Below, in pieces: positions 10,630-23,223 of a DNA stretch of 64,000 nt (positions are counted from its first letter, which is position 1; every line of letters starts with the position of its first letter). The stretch lies in assembly GCF_020379485.1 (NCBI RefSeq), contig NC_063437.1, positions 17,571,726 through 17,635,725 of the forward strand. Reading direction: 5' to 3'. The stretch comes from Brassica napus. Lineage: Eukaryota; Streptophyta; Magnoliopsida; Brassicales; Brassicaceae. The notes below the pieces were generated by a model, which saw only the letters and a program-made list of their open reading frames with translations, searched no databases and was not told the origin of the DNA. A program made the translations under genes and the position numbers.

Positions 10630-13600
10630 ATACCCCCTCCTGTTTTTTTCTTCAAGAGAGAGTCGAACAGTGATAAGGAATTGCCAAGTAATTTTGCTTT
10701 TTCTATAATTTATTCATAGGTTTGTAACATTACGATTATTTATTGAAGTCAGTTATAAGATTCAAAACTGAATTTTGAAATAATATACTTGTTGAATTAA
10801 TTGGTTGCTAAAATAGTCAGATTCTCCAATTGGTAATTACCACTTTAGAAATTTGCTTGTGCAAGGTTAAGTAAAGCAGTTTTAACTTCAAGAATAGAAA
10901 GACAAGAAGGACCAAATCAAACAAAAAGAGACAAAAGCAGACCATATTATAAAGCTGATAATCGATCATTTACATTTACAAGGCAAGTGATGTAGAAAAG
11001 AAAAAGAAAATTGCAAGCTAGCTTGTGATCTCACATGTAAACCTAACGCTGAAGAAAATACTCAAGGTCTGTCTGTAGCTTTCAAAAATCTGTCCTTAAC
11101 ACGCAACCAGGTTTCAGCTCTTACCTTCCTCGTTTCATTGCATTATGGTAAAATAAAGGCCTTTACTGTTGATCAACATATAAGTGGCCCAGGCCCAAAA
11201 TAGCAGCAATAAGAAATTGACCATGCATAATAAACAAAACGAGATTAGCTTTTCAATTCGGTTCTTACAAAATCCGAAACTTAGAAAAAAAACAAGAATT
11301 TGACCCAAAAAAAAACAAGAAAAAAAGAGAGCAACGTGGGTCGTGGTATATTTGGTTTTGATAGAGAAGGAGAGAGGAGACCAACACATTACACATACAA
11401 ACACATTTTGATGTCACTCTCGATCTGAAACATCTCTATCTCTCCTCAGAGATTCCCTTCTCAGGCCCCATTGTCTCTCTTCCTTTTATGTTACAACTTA
11501 CAACTAAGACCCTCTCTTTACCACCAACACCATAAAATATAAATTAAAAAATATTATTGATTTAAGGAAAATTGGTAACAATAACCATTAATTACTGTTA
11601 TTCTTCTCTAAATACGTACTAACATTTATTTTTGTGTGCTCAGTGTAATAAAAAAAATATACATAGTTATATTTGATGTAAACGCCACATATTTGTTTTT
11701 CTTTGTTTTACATCCAATTTGAAATTCTTTTATTTGAATTTCTTCAACACGATTTCTAAAAAAATGATTATAACTAAAAAATTACATTTTTCACATAGAT
11801 GGTAACTTAATTGATGAACTGTTACAATTTTTTTATGAACTTTTTTAGAAGTTAAAATATACTGATGTATTATTTTTTTTGCAACAAACGAGTATTCTAT
11901 TACTCAAACTTGAGATAATAGAACAATCAATAAAACAAAAAGATCTATGAAAAGAACAGACATTCATAGCTATCGAATCAATAATTTCATTCCTAGCTAA
12001 AAACAAATAATTTCATTATAGCCAACCAATACTGATGTATTCTATATGTTATTTAGAATGGCATAATAGTCTACCGAACACAATAAAGTAGTTTTCATAT
12101 TTCCAAATCTTTCTATCTTACCAATTTATATAGTATTGTTCAATCATGACATGTATCAACCCTATATTATATTTTGACAATGTTGATTATGCAAAAGTTA
12201 TCATAGTTCAGTTTAGATTATGTGTTTGTCAAAATTGATGCAGTTTATTACAAATTTTTACTTTGTAATTCAGATATTATATAACAAAAATGGAATTTGG
12301 TTTTGATTTTTATATATATTATATTATATATTTTTATATAGTATAGTTCAGTATTTGTTTTTCCTAATGTAAAGACAGGACATTTCATCCAAAATTCAAT
12401 CATTGATTGTTACACTATTTTATGGTTATTTTCTTAATTTGTCTGCTATGGGTACTGAGCAAATTTACCTTTGAATAATTTTTTTTTGGTTATTGGATCA
12501 AACTTTCCTAACATTATTTGGTAAAAGCAAAAAAAAAATCATTTCTTTCTAGAAAAAAAATAAAGAAAATAACAAAACTGGATTGGACTGGTTCTGTCGC
12601 TTTCCCTTTTTACACTTCCGACAGATTCCTTTGGCAATTCTCTCTTTCACTATTTTCACTATTTTTTGTTTTATTTATTTTTCTGGTTAAACATATTACG
12701 GAAAAATATCATTTACCTCCAGACAATACATAAATTTGTCTATCACAGTCTCTTCTCCTTTGTATTTTTGTACAAATTGAAAACTGTAATAGTGTCTTTG
12801 CATGTGTGAGTGTACGTTTGGCCGTATGGGCATATCATGGTATGCGTTTCTTTGACCAGTTCGATAATAAAGGTTGCATGTTTTTTCTTGCTAAAAAAGA
12901 GGTTACATTTTTATACATATATACGTGATACATGATGAACCTAACATCTTAGTTAACCACACTATAAATATAGCATGCTTGGTTGGTGTTTGTACCTAAT
13001 ATGTTAGGTGTATCATATGGTTCAGAATTTTTTACTAGTCTGAACGAGGAAAAAATTATATAAATTGTGGAGTATTTTTTTAAAAAAAATTTCATTCCTT
13101 GTGTATTGTTACATAAGCTTAGAGTCGGAACGTGTTAATGGTTACTCTTTATTTTCCTTCTGACGTAGTGTTATTGACTTTATTATATAGTAAAAAGAAT
13201 TTGAGATGAGACAACTATGATTTTTTCTATCACAAACTTAATAATTGGAGCTAAAGGTTGAGAGCATTTATCCACGGAAACAAAAAAAATTGGCTTAAAT
13301 GTTGACATTTTGCCTTAACTTTCTTTATGGTTTAGTTGACTTTCTATTTTTTTTAAATCCTTATTCTTCAATTATTTTTGCTCCACCCATCATAGTGCAT
13401 TATGAGGTTAATTTGGCTATTTATAATCGTCATCTCATGACCAGTTTCGTTTCATCTTTGAGGTTAATACTTATTGTCGCATAGTCACACCGTCCCGGGA
13501 TTATTATCGTGTTATGGTACTGAGTTTTAATGTATGCACTAAACCTCAAATATATAAAGTTACTTTAAAATATAGATTAACACTCTTTCTAAATTTTTTT

Positions 13601-13760
13601 TAAAAAAACATAGAATGACATTTCGGGCCTTCGGGGTAAGATTAATCTGGCCTATGAATTGTTCAATATAATTTACCTCCAAACTAAAAGAAGCCTTCTT
13701 GGTCAGCAACTAAAAGAAATCTCAAGCCTCAAACAAAAAAAAAAAAATCTCAAGCCTCTG

Positions 13761-13810
13761 TTTTTGCTTTTGTTTTTGTTTTTGTTTTTGTTTTTGTTTT
13801 TGTTTTTTTG
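13761..13810 (+). repeat. TTTTTG hexamer tandem repeat
   Basis: About eight units of TTTTTG, one with TTTTGC in place of the consensus, occur in a row. It is a simple microsatellite about 500 bases upstream of CFL1 and is likely length-variable between accessions. Confidence 0.9.
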
Positions 13811-14020
13811 TATTAAAATAATATGAGCTGTGTTCCGGCATTCTTTTCGATATCTACGTTAATTATATTTTAATTTTTACTGAATTTTTCCATCTTTGCA
13901 GAAAAAACTTCTTTAAAAAAACAAAAAATCCTCAGGTTAGCTTAGCCACTTTAACCCTTCCCAAGATTTAAAACTTTTATTCTCTCTTCTCAAACCGGCC
14001 ACTAACCGATACAACACAAA

Positions 14021-14182
14021 CACGCGCAGCAAAAATACTCACGCGTCTACCCCGCGCGTATGCGTAATTTTGAACTCAACACGTTAACACGGACGTGAGA
14101 CAAAGTGCGAGCCTCTGTAGTCAATCACCTTCATGTCCTGACAGTTACGGGTCTACTTTCTCATTTTACATACGCGCGCGTG
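14021..14182 (+). promoter_or_regulatory. Cluster of CGCG boxes upstream of CFL1
   Basis: Seven overlapping CGCG cores occur at four sites (14023, 14042, 14053-14058, 14173-14180), several in the full V-CGCG-B context bound by calmodulin-binding CAMTA transcription factors. CG-rich motifs are rare in the surrounding AT-rich DNA, which makes the cluster stand out. It sits 135-295 bases upstream of the CFL1 start codon. Regulation by CAMTA is inferred from the motif alone. Confidence 0.45.
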
Positions 14183-14315
14183 AGCTAACAACCAACTCCT
14201 TGACAAATTCCGAAATTACCCCTTACTATGTTTCCTTCCTCAAAAAATATTCTCTTATCAAAATCTTCTTGTTGTTTACTCTTTCTTTCTTTGCGCCTTT
14301 GAGGGAGAGAAGAAG

Positions 14316-15544
14316 ATGAAGGCACCTAACATGGAGACGATAACGAAATCTCTGGAGAATATTTCTTTTAATGATCGGAGAATAAGAGCCGGAGATGGGT
14401 TTGGAAGATCGTCGTCGAGCAATGAACCTATTCCTCCGATCTCAGATAGAACACTGGAGCTCAATTCTCACTTATCTCTCCCTTCTCACTGGGAACAGTG
14501 TCTTGATCTCAAGGTAACCAATAAAAGAAAGATCTAATGAGATTCATCCTTTCTTTTTATTTGGTTTCCAGCTTTCTAGGTTAAATTAATCATTGCAGAA
14601 ACTTCGAACTCGTGTCTGGTTTCTTATTTTGGATTGCATTAAATGCATTTTTCTTGTCTACTTCTGACGCATTTATTGTTTCAGAGACCGTATAAATATT
14701 GTTCTCTTCATAGGTTTTTTTTTTGTTCTAGGCTTTGTGTTTTAGGGAAAAGAAGTTTTCCTTTTTTTTAAAGATCAAAATAAAAAGTCTTACACATGTA
14801 AAAAATCAGTTTTAAGTATCCTTTTGCAGAAAATTTTAAGGGTTTGATGACAAAGAAACACTTAAGTTCTTGGATAAATTACCAAAGATGGATTTTAACA
14901 TTTATTTGTTCAGTGATATATGTCTAAGATTTGCAATGCCTATACTACCCGAAATTTATATATAAAAAGCACATAGTTATTTGCTTATTTATAGATCTAG
15001 GACCAAAGCTTTTTCTCTTAACACAACTTGGTTGCATAAGAAAGGAGAGTAATAAAGAAAAGGAAAAAGAATATAAAAAGTTTATCTGGCCATTAGCCGT
15101 AATATCAAAAAGAAGTTACATTGTTTACTTTTTGACTGAATTATAGAGTTGTGTTTTTTTTGTTAGACAGGAGAGATTTACTACATCAACTGGAAAAATG
15201 GAATGAGAGTGAAAGAGGATCCAAGGAAAGTGATGATAAATGCAGATAGTGACAGTGGAGAATCATATGGAACATTGTGCTCAGAAGAAGATAGCTCATA
15301 TTACGACAGTGAGGAGTCTTCATCAGTGTCATCTCCATCATCAAGTGAGAATCAAAAAGAGGATGAGGATGAAGATGATGAAGACGAAGAAGAGGAAGAT
15401 GAAGGTGAAGAAGAAGATGTGCTTGTGGTTGCTGGATGCAAAGCTTGTTTCATGTACTTCATGGTTCCTAAGCTTGTGGAGGACTGTCCCAAATGTGCTG
15501 CACAGCTTATTCACTTTGATCGAGCTCATCCTGCTTCTTCTTGA
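14316..15544 (+). CDS. CFL1: WW-domain protein, CFL1 homologue
   Basis: Two exons, 14316-14513 and 15167-15544, separated by a 653-base intron, encode 191 residues. The exon junction falls inside the WW domain: LPSHWEQCLDLK is in exon 1 and TGEIYYINWKNGMRVKEDP in exon 2. The domain has the first Trp, the Tyr pair and the Pro, but the second Trp is shifted as in the CFL1 group. A serine and acidic stretch (residues about 80-150, ending in runs of E and D) follows. The C-terminal block has GCKACFMYFM and CPKC, four cysteines that could bind zinc. In Arabidopsis and rice, CFL1 negatively affects cuticle formation by acting on HD-ZIP IV factors. Position between the At2g33490-type gene and ASR3 supports orthology. 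Confidence 0.9.
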
Positions 15545-15600
15545 AACGTCTCTCTTTGTTTCCACTTTTTTTAATTTTCTCTTATGAGAATTTGTTTAGG

Positions 15601-15916
15601 TTTCCTCTTTCTTTCTTTAATCTTATATTTGTTATAACTGAATGATTACTCTTGCAAATGAGCATTAATCAACAACGAGTTTCAATGGCAGTGTTTCACG
15701 ATTCAGTAAAATGTTAAAATGAATCTGAAATTTGGAAGAAACGTAACATTTACATGAGAGATTCCTATTTCTTTCTTTAATCTTATATTTGTTTTAATTT
15801 AGTGTTTTCTCTTGCAAATAGGCACTAACAACGAATTTCAATGGCAATATTTTCAGATGACGGTATAGTTAAAATGAGTTTGAAAATTGGGAAAAAATAT
15901 AGCAATTACATGAGAG
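15601..15916 (+). repeat. Tandem duplication of about 158 bp downstream of CFL1
   Basis: Two adjacent imperfect copies, 15601-15760 and 15761-15916, share the order CTTTCTTTAATCTTATATTTGT, CTCTTGCAAAT, TTTCAATGGCA, TTAAAATGA and a terminal TACATGAGAG. Divergence is moderate with small indels. The first copy starts about 55 bases after the CFL1 stop codon, so it likely overlaps the 3' UTR and poly-A region; the duplication could provide a second set of 3'-end signals. Confidence 0.75.
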
Positions 15917-18683
15917 TTGTGTTGTGTATTCCTTCACGAGTTGAACAGAATAAATAATGCGTGAAGGGATGTTTAGGAACAGTTGTTGCATTAAAGTTGG
16001 TCAATGAAATGAGCCCTGATGAATCGAGCGCCTCTTAATTTATGAAGATGAGTGCCAAGCATAATGATTGCCACATGTGACTCCACATTTCATGGTTTTT
16101 CAATTCTTTTTAGTGCATCAAAATCATTTTTCAAAATTTTAATGGACACAAAATATATTAATTATTAACTGGGACAAGTTGTGAATAAATTATACAACCC
16201 TTAACTAAAACGATGGAATGATATGATAATCAATATTAGCTCGTTGATTTACGATCAGCTTGGATTAGTTCGGCTCAATCTAGTGTGATTCAAAAGGTGT
16301 TCCCCTTTATAGTTGTAAAAAAGTTTTTCAATAAAAGATGAATTTGAAAAAACAAATAAAATTTATTCAGAATATCTACATCACACTTTTATATTTGACT
16401 TCAAATGGTATAATTATAAATGATATTTTTAGATGAAGAAATAATATTTTTATATTGAAAACTTATTATATATTTTGGACTATGTAATAGAATTTCCGGA
16501 TTATAAGAAAAATTAGAAAAATACATTAGTAGTTGCTCAAAAAAAAAAATACATTAGTAATAGTTTTAGAAACCAACTGTATCCGATAATATATATGGCC
16601 CCAAAGGTCTAACCAAATTTTAGAAATACATCCATCCCCCAATAGTGTAAAATAAATATATTCTCAATAAAATATTGAAACTGAAATTCGGATTTAAATG
16701 GGGTTATTATTCGGAATCAATCAAATCAAGTACTACTATTTCTATTCAAGTAATCTTGAACCAGAGTGACCAAACTCTGAGTTAGACCTATCAAACCAAA
16801 TTTGTTTGGTTTTGTCGACAAAGAGAAAACAGAGTTACTACAAAAAGAAACTCTGATGAGACCAAACTAAGCCGAAATAAATTCGGTTATAACTCGCTTC
16901 ATATATAGTTTACAGATGAGTGATTGACCAAAAAATGAAATGCTGCTAATCGGTTTGAAATTCTAAATTTCAAGCAGAACCAGAAGGCACCGACCCAAAT
17001 CGGATAAAACCGGAATAAACTGCCAAGTGGTGTCAATACGCCCTGACTGCCAAGTGCCTTTCACTCGACAAAACCAGTTAACGTCGTCTTATTTTCCTAA
17101 AAATAAAAACAAAAAGATGTTGAGAGTATATAGAGTGAATGTCTTGTATCCTCTGAACTTCTGACATATTCTCAAAATATCACTTCTTTGAACTTTCGAG
17201 TTTCCATTGCTAAACAAATTGCAAACATAAAGCCTCAGAATGACTTATTACCATGTTTCTCATGAGTCAAATCAACCGCAAGTCAACCCTAAAACCATTT
17301 TTTATAATTTACATATCCTTCGTGAATTTATATACCTATAACAACTAGCAGAAATGATACCAATATTGTACCATGCATGTGTATATGTATTCAGGTCTGG
17401 GTTTTGCAGGTTCATTTCCACTACACCAACCCATAATGGAGGCTCCACCGCCACCGTATCCACCAACCAGGACGAAGTTTCAAAACTACTAAGTGGATAT
17501 GGTCATGCATTCATATAGAGAGTATATGGGGGTGGGTTTCTTTCCTTTTCTCAGAACCTGGTAAATTACTATGTTAATATATTACATATATTATATCTTT
17601 CTCTAAGTTTTCGTGTCAAGCGTTGATCCCATAGAGATATTCAAGTGATGTAGTCAAGCATGAATCCTTATACGTCAAGTAGAATTTGTCAGTTATAGAT
17701 ATCGTTAGTAATATTTCTAATAGTTGTAATAGCATAGTTATTCAGCTTAAAAAAAAGTTTTCGTTTGCTTTCCAAGAATGGTGTTGCTTTCCAAGTCGTT
17801 ACTATCTTGTACGAGAAGTCACTCTCTATGATGATCCCCTTTTACGTGTTGTTGTATTGTGTAAGTTACGGCCATTCTACTTGTCACCAATTTTTTTAGT
17901 ACTAAACTGATTCCAAAGATGATAAAAACACTCATATAATCGAATCTATACCCAAGTGATGCACAAACTTAGAGATATTTTTCTTTTCTGAGTTTTAAAA
18001 CTTACCCTTTTTGTTCTCTTAAATACTAGGATCATACGCATCACTACCACTACCTCACTGATCCATCACCAGTATCTTGGAGCGAAGTAACATCTTAATG
18101 TGGTCGTTTTGTCTTAATAAATTTGCTTTTCTCCACAACATTTACTTTTGGGGGTTAATAAGCAAAAGCATGATGAACATTTCAATCAAAGCTTTCTCCA
18201 GTCATTCAACTACGCATCTGTTGTCTGATGCCAAGTTACCCATCAGCACTGAGACGGAACGTGGAGTTCGTTTTGTTAAAACTCCCAATACTTTTGGCAT
18301 TTTACTGAATTGCCTCTTCCTATATATATAATATATGTAATGTTATTAATCATCTTAGCGGAGGAAGCAAGAACTCAAAATTAAAAAAAAAAACTATGTT
18401 TAAAATGCAACAAATCATCCACCTATAGTGAGCCATCAGGGGTGTCTGAGTTAGTCAAAACGGTAAAACAAAGATAATTAACTGATGTCTCATGTTTATA
18501 TATGTCTCAATCAGGCTAAAGCCTAAAAAACCTTATAAATCTGCATGTTTATATAACATGTATAGCCCCCTCTGGTAGCATCAATATTCAATCAATAATG
18601 GTGGTAAATAAAAGAAAGAAAAAAGATTAATAATGAGAAGTAATCTGGAAGCAATATATACGACCAAAGCTACACATATACAT
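15917..18683. other. 2.7-kb intergenic region between CFL1 and ASR3
   Basis: No intact gene is seen. In Arabidopsis this interval holds a cysteine-rich transmembrane gene, SCPL46 and CPL3; none is recognisable here. A short frame at 17434 beginning MEAPPPPYPP and ending after 18 codons may be a gene remnant, but it is too short to assign. Open frames at 17686-17910 and 18077-18331 lack family resemblance. Confidence 0.4.
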
Positions 18684-20010
18684 CTACAACTTATCTGCGA
18701 TTTTCGCCACAGCATCTGCGAGCTTACTGAGAACAGCGACTAAGTTATCACCATGATCTTTTCTTTGCTCTCTGTCTAGTTTCAAGTTTGTATTCTGAAC
18801 TTCAAGCTGTGCCGCCAGTAACTGTCCGTTTCTTTCCAGTATCTGTATCAACTGGTTATCCATACTCTTTGTGGCTTCTTCTTCTTTTTCTTCATCTTCA
18901 CTAGCAGATGTTCGTTTACGCTTTCTAGCCTCTTGTGATGTCGAACCAGCTTCCGGGTTTGCTGCTTCTGCATCTTTCTCTTTCACTCTACCTTCAAGTC
19001 CAAAATTCAAACAGTTTAGTGAAAAATAAGATAACATAGACCCATCAACATAAAGAAAAGATGATGCAGCTTTGGTACCACAACTAGTCATCAACATTTG
19101 ATAATATGAAACCATCTTTCAACATAACTACATAGTCAATATAAACTTCACAGCTCTTAAACTAATAACTGAGATGAGACAAAGAGAGGTAAACATTTAT
19201 TAGGTTAAAGCACCAAAACGTAACACCTAATCTCTGACAGAACATAAAAACGACAAAAAAAACACAAACCTTGATCATCTGCTCCACACGCGGCTTGCTT
19301 CTCCTTGTCTATAACATCTTTAATTTAAAAAACAAATTATTTTCATTAGAACTGACGTCATGATGACGAACATATATAACACTTTTGAGTTTGATCTCAA
19401 ACTTACCCTGAAGCGACTTAGGCGCCGGTTCTCTCCGTTCTAACTCAGACAACACTCCCTCCGCCTCCACCGACGTCGACGTCGCCGCCGGAGCCAAACC
19501 AAGAGCAAGAGCCGGAGGAACCACGCCGCCATCTACAACATCGTACACTTCCTTGTCGAAGAACCCAGGAAGCTTCCTCTCTCTGCGAACATCGTTCCTC
19601 ATCACCCAATACGACTCCGTCTCCTCCTTCACCTGAGACTCCCACTCCTTAATCTTCTTGTAATCTCCGGCGAGGTTGCTCCACCTTTTCCGGCACTGAA
19701 CCGGCCCTCGGTTCACTCCATGACGTCTGCAGTAAGACGACACAGACGCCCACTTCGGCTCCATTTGACCCGACCCGAGCCCCATGCCCGCCGCTCTCCC
19801 TCGCCGGACTCTGTTCTCCGCCACTCTCTTCCCCTGGATCAGCACCAGAATCTCCTGTCTTGTCCAACGTGGCAGCCTCGCCGTCTTGACGCTGTCATCT
19901 CCTCCTTCGTTGGATGGCGCACTGTTCTCTCCACCACCGCCGTTACCGTTACCGTTACCGTCACCGTCAACGGCGGTCACTGCTAACCCCAACTGTTGTT
20001 CCAGAGCCAT
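18684..20010 (-). CDS. ASR3: Trihelix transcription repressor, ASR3 homologue
   Basis: Three exons on the minus strand: 20010-19407, 19317-19270 and 18991-18684, encoding 319 residues, close to Arabidopsis ASR3. The trihelix (Myb/SANT-like, GT-factor) DNA-binding domain lies at about residues 43-125, with RWTRQEILVLI, the insert EPKWASVSSYCRRHG and CRKRWSNLAGDYKKIKEWE. An LxLxL EAR-type repression motif (LALGL) occurs near residue 170. The C-terminus has a basic KRKRT patch, an acidic stretch and a helical segment rich in Leu. In Arabidopsis ASR3 damps immune gene expression and is phosphorylated by MPK4. ATG at 20010 is the only good start. Confidence 0.9.
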
Positions 20011-20063
20011 TGAAACGGAATATTATTTAATTAATCCCTTTTGTAATTCTCCGTTTTGAAGGG

Positions 20064-20069
20064 CACGTG
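20064..20069. promoter_or_regulatory. G-box CACGTG upstream of ASR3
   Basis: A perfect palindromic CACGTG lies 54 bases upstream of the ASR3 start codon, inside GGCACGTGTT. G-boxes are bound by bZIP and bHLH factors. It is close enough to the ATG that it could fall in the leader rather than the promoter. Confidence 0.4.
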
Positions 20070-21532
20070 TTGAAACGGGTTCAGATTTAACGGCGTTATG
20101 GTGAGGACATCCCGTTATGGTGTTTGTCTCATCCTAAGCGGCGGAGATGGGGAGAGTACAAAACAACAAGAGGAGAAGGGTTTGTATTGTGAGATAATGA
20201 CCTTTTATGCATAATAAAGCTTTCTTTAATCTTTTGTTTAATTTGGTAAATGTAGATAATTTGACCCTTAAAATCTTTTTTATTTTAATATCGGCCCTTA
20301 ACCCTTTCTTAAGGTTCAAGTAGATTTTGTTGAATTAAAGGCATAATCAAGTAGCTAAGTAATCTTTATTTTTTGTTAGTCCTATTAAGGACTTACTTTG
20401 CTTTGATTGGGCTATTTGCTAATTTTCTTGACATATCACTATCATAATCTACGGCCAATATTCAATCTCAAAACAAAATTAATATGCTAGTAGAGTATTA
20501 CATGCCACATTTAAATTTCAAATTATTTTCATAAATATATGTATAATTTGTAATATATAATTTAGTCAAGCTATGTTATATTATGTGAAGTGGTAAATGA
20601 GAAGTATTGGGAGAAAGGAACCCCTTAAAAGACTTAAAGGGTAGATAATGAAATGAAATGATGCCCCTTACCACTAATTTTTCTCAATTTCCCTTGTGTA
20701 CCACTCAAAGTCTATCTCCTAAATCGCATCATTCGTTTTTAGTCATCTTATTAAATGACTATTAGTGCTTTGATTATGCCCCCTCCCCTCAGCTTAAAGC
20801 CACCTTTTTTCCCCGAAGGACTACCCAATGAATTATTCTTTTGTACTCATACGCATCTATCACTAATTTACAATCAAATTCTACACAAAATCTAGCTATT
20901 AGACCATAAACTATAAGCAACAAAAGACATTTCATATAAAGTATTATAAACCAATGGTGTGACCACATTTACGGTATCGTCATCGTGATTCCTTAATTTA
21001 AAACAAATCATACAGGGAATGATCATATAGGTGACTGGTGGAAAATAATAAAAATATTTCTGTAATCTAATAATAACTTTCAGGATGAGATAAACATTGG
21101 GACTTCCAGGATCGTATTCGCATATTATACAAGTGCTTTTGGTGGTGTGGAGAGTGTTGCTGGTGTTGCTGGAGTATGTGTGTAGAGACTCTTTATGGCA
21201 TATCTGATCAAATCTTAATTTCATAAATTAAAAATATCTATTTCGGAAATTACAAAATTGTTAAGAATTAGGACTAGCTCCATAATAGATATTTTGATTT
21301 TATGACACCAACCAGTACACATAAGGTTATAACTGGAATCAATTAAGGAACACATAAGTTTCAAGAAACATGAAATGCTCATTCATTATGGTAGATAAAT
21401 CTCAGTACATATTACACAAAACACAAACTCAATCAGGCAGAAAACATAAAGAGCTTTATAGACAAAAGCTCAAATCTCAAATTTCAGAACATTGTTGTCT
21501 ATGATGATTATTTGTAAAGATGATGAACCGCA
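20070..21532. other. Intergenic region between ASR3 and the BUBR1 remnant
   Basis: No gene was recognised. The DNA is AT-rich; short frames such as 20892-21224 (minus) have no visible domain. It must contain the ASR3 promoter at its left end and the BUBR1 3' flank at its right end. Confidence 0.4.
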
Positions 21533-23223
21533 TCATCGTAGGAAGCTGCTGGAAGGAAAGTGTCTTAAAGGGTTCTGTCGCAGCAGCTCTGTTTCTCTAC
21601 AGTATTTTTTCAAAGGAAACATTATTAGAGATACATAAGCCATGTGGTAGTTGTTTAGGTGACACAAGATGGGATTGTATGCTTACTTCTTTATCTCACG
21701 GCCTTCATTAAGGGGCAAAACGTTTGATGATGATGAGATGGTTTCACTCTTCTTCTTCTTCTGTACTCTCTCACTGCAATTTCATAATCAAAAGTTAATA
21801 ACGAAACATCTCTGTCTTGTTGTGGAAACATAATTTTTTTGTTTTACTTACTCTGTACATTCTTTTTCGTCGACAAAAACCTCAAAGGAAGAAGCAGCAG
21901 CTCTCACAATAGGTTTCTGAGGAGCCTGTGAGATCAATGCAGGTAAGTGATCAATTTACAGAGAGAACATTTGTTTTGTCTTGAGAGTTAGAGAAGAAGC
22001 AAAACCTTGAATGCTGCCCATTTTCCAGGTAAGGCGTTGTTCTCTTTGTTCCTTTCTGCTCTGCCTCCAAGCATGAGCCAAGAACCAAACTCTGGTTTTG
22101 ACTTGTCGGTCTCGGTTTGATCCCCCGATGTAGTATTCTTGTAGACAGCCAAAGGTGCCCTGGATGGGCTACAAAAATCAGAGAGAGAGAGAGAGAGTTG
22201 CTCAATAATTTAGAGTTTTAGCTATGCTTAAAGCGAGAAATACAGAAACTGCTTACTGATTAGGCTTTGTTCTCTTTGCTTGTGGACCTAACGCCTGCCT
22301 TCCTGTATCTATACAAAACATTGGTTATGTAAGAGAGCTAAGCAGAACATATTAACAAAACTTCCAAAGTAATTAATGTGACTCACTATTATTATCTCCT
22401 CTAGACAATACAGTCCCAAAGCTTCTTGACGGTAATTCATTCTCCTTTGGCTCCTATTGTTAGGTGCAAAACATTAAGCATCAAATCGCATAGAGAAACA
22501 TACAGTTTACAAACAGAAGAAATGTCTTACATCATCAACACTTTTGACCTTCTCATAGTTCTCACCATGAACTTCATGTAAACATCATTCAACTTCTCCA
22601 CAGGCTTTGCATTCCTGCACAAAGCTCCACACTTTATCAATCAAACCACGTGACAAAATCCAAGGATCTAAAACGAAAGAAGACTCACCTAGAGATTCCA
22701 AGATTGAAGATCTCATTAGCCGTCTTCACCTTACTCGTAAACTCCATGTGCAACCAATAATCTATGTAGTACAAAGCATGCTCTTTCCAATATCATTAAC
22801 CTCCAAAAATTTATAAATAACTTCCGCATCAACACAATGCTCCGCCTTAAAAAAAAAAGATAACCACTCTCCTTTAGTAAACTACTCTTCCAATACAAAA
22901 GAAGATCATTCATTGAGCTAAAAAAAAAGAAAGAAAAATTGCATATTCCAACCAGACTTTGAGGTAACGAAGATCATCCTTATACCGTTCCGAGTGCCAG
23001 AACTTTCTCACGCATTGCTCGTAAATCACCAACAGCCCCGAGCACTCTCCACCCGGAGGAAACGCCTCCTGCACCCATTTAACACACCTGTAGAGAAACC
23101 TCAAAGCTCAGGTTCAAGAAAACTTTGTATTATCAAGACTAGATAAAAAAGGAACTCACTTTATCCATGGGAAGAGAGGGTCCTCACCATCGTACTCGTC
23201 TATCTCCTCAATCAGCTTCCTAA
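21533..23223 (-). pseudogene. BUBR1: Decayed BUBR1/MAD3 spindle-checkpoint gene
   Basis: Minus-strand exons matching plant BUBR1 run from 23223 down to TGA at 21533: LIEEIDEYDGEDPLFPWIK, then CVKWVQEAFPPGG and FWHSERYKDDLRYLKVWLEYA (MAD3/BUB1 TPR region), EHCVDAEVIYKFLEVNDIGK, NAKPVEKLNDVYMKFMVRTM, EPKENELPSRSFGT, a segment with FGSWLMLGGRAERNKENN (C-terminal KEN box), a FEVFVDE segment and a final RHFPSSSFLR. Defects: the first about 70 residues, including the first KEN box, are not found upstream; a one-base loss near 22771 shifts the frame and meets TAG soon after; a second shift is needed near 22540; one intron would use a weak GC donor at 23042-23043. BUBR1 delays anaphase by inhibiting the APC/C. 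This copy is very likely non-functional, with active copies expected elsewhere. Confidence 0.8.

Larger units (their letters stand above)
10630..14315. other. 3.7-kb intergenic region
   Basis: No gene is seen. In Arabidopsis a CONSTANS-like gene (COL14) lies between the flanking genes; I find no B-box or CCT coding trace, so it seems lost. The DNA is AT-rich with several A/T homopolymers. About 11870-12010 looks like a worn repeat fragment that I cannot assign. The last 300 bases form the CFL1 promoter and leader. Confidence 0.5.

Noticed and set aside
9957..10655. Minus-strand frame of 232 codons
   Set aside because: It is antisense to the Ser/Pro-rich exon 10 of the At2g33490-type gene, and its Gly/Leu-rich content mirrors that exon.
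11870..12010. Possible tail of a retroelement or SINE
   Set aside because: No A/B box pair, poly-A tail or target duplication could be identified.
17434..17500. Short frame starting MEAPPPPYPP, possible remnant of a cysteine-rich membrane protein gene
   Set aside because: Only 18 codons, no cysteine cluster is visible, and proline-rich peptides arise easily by chance.
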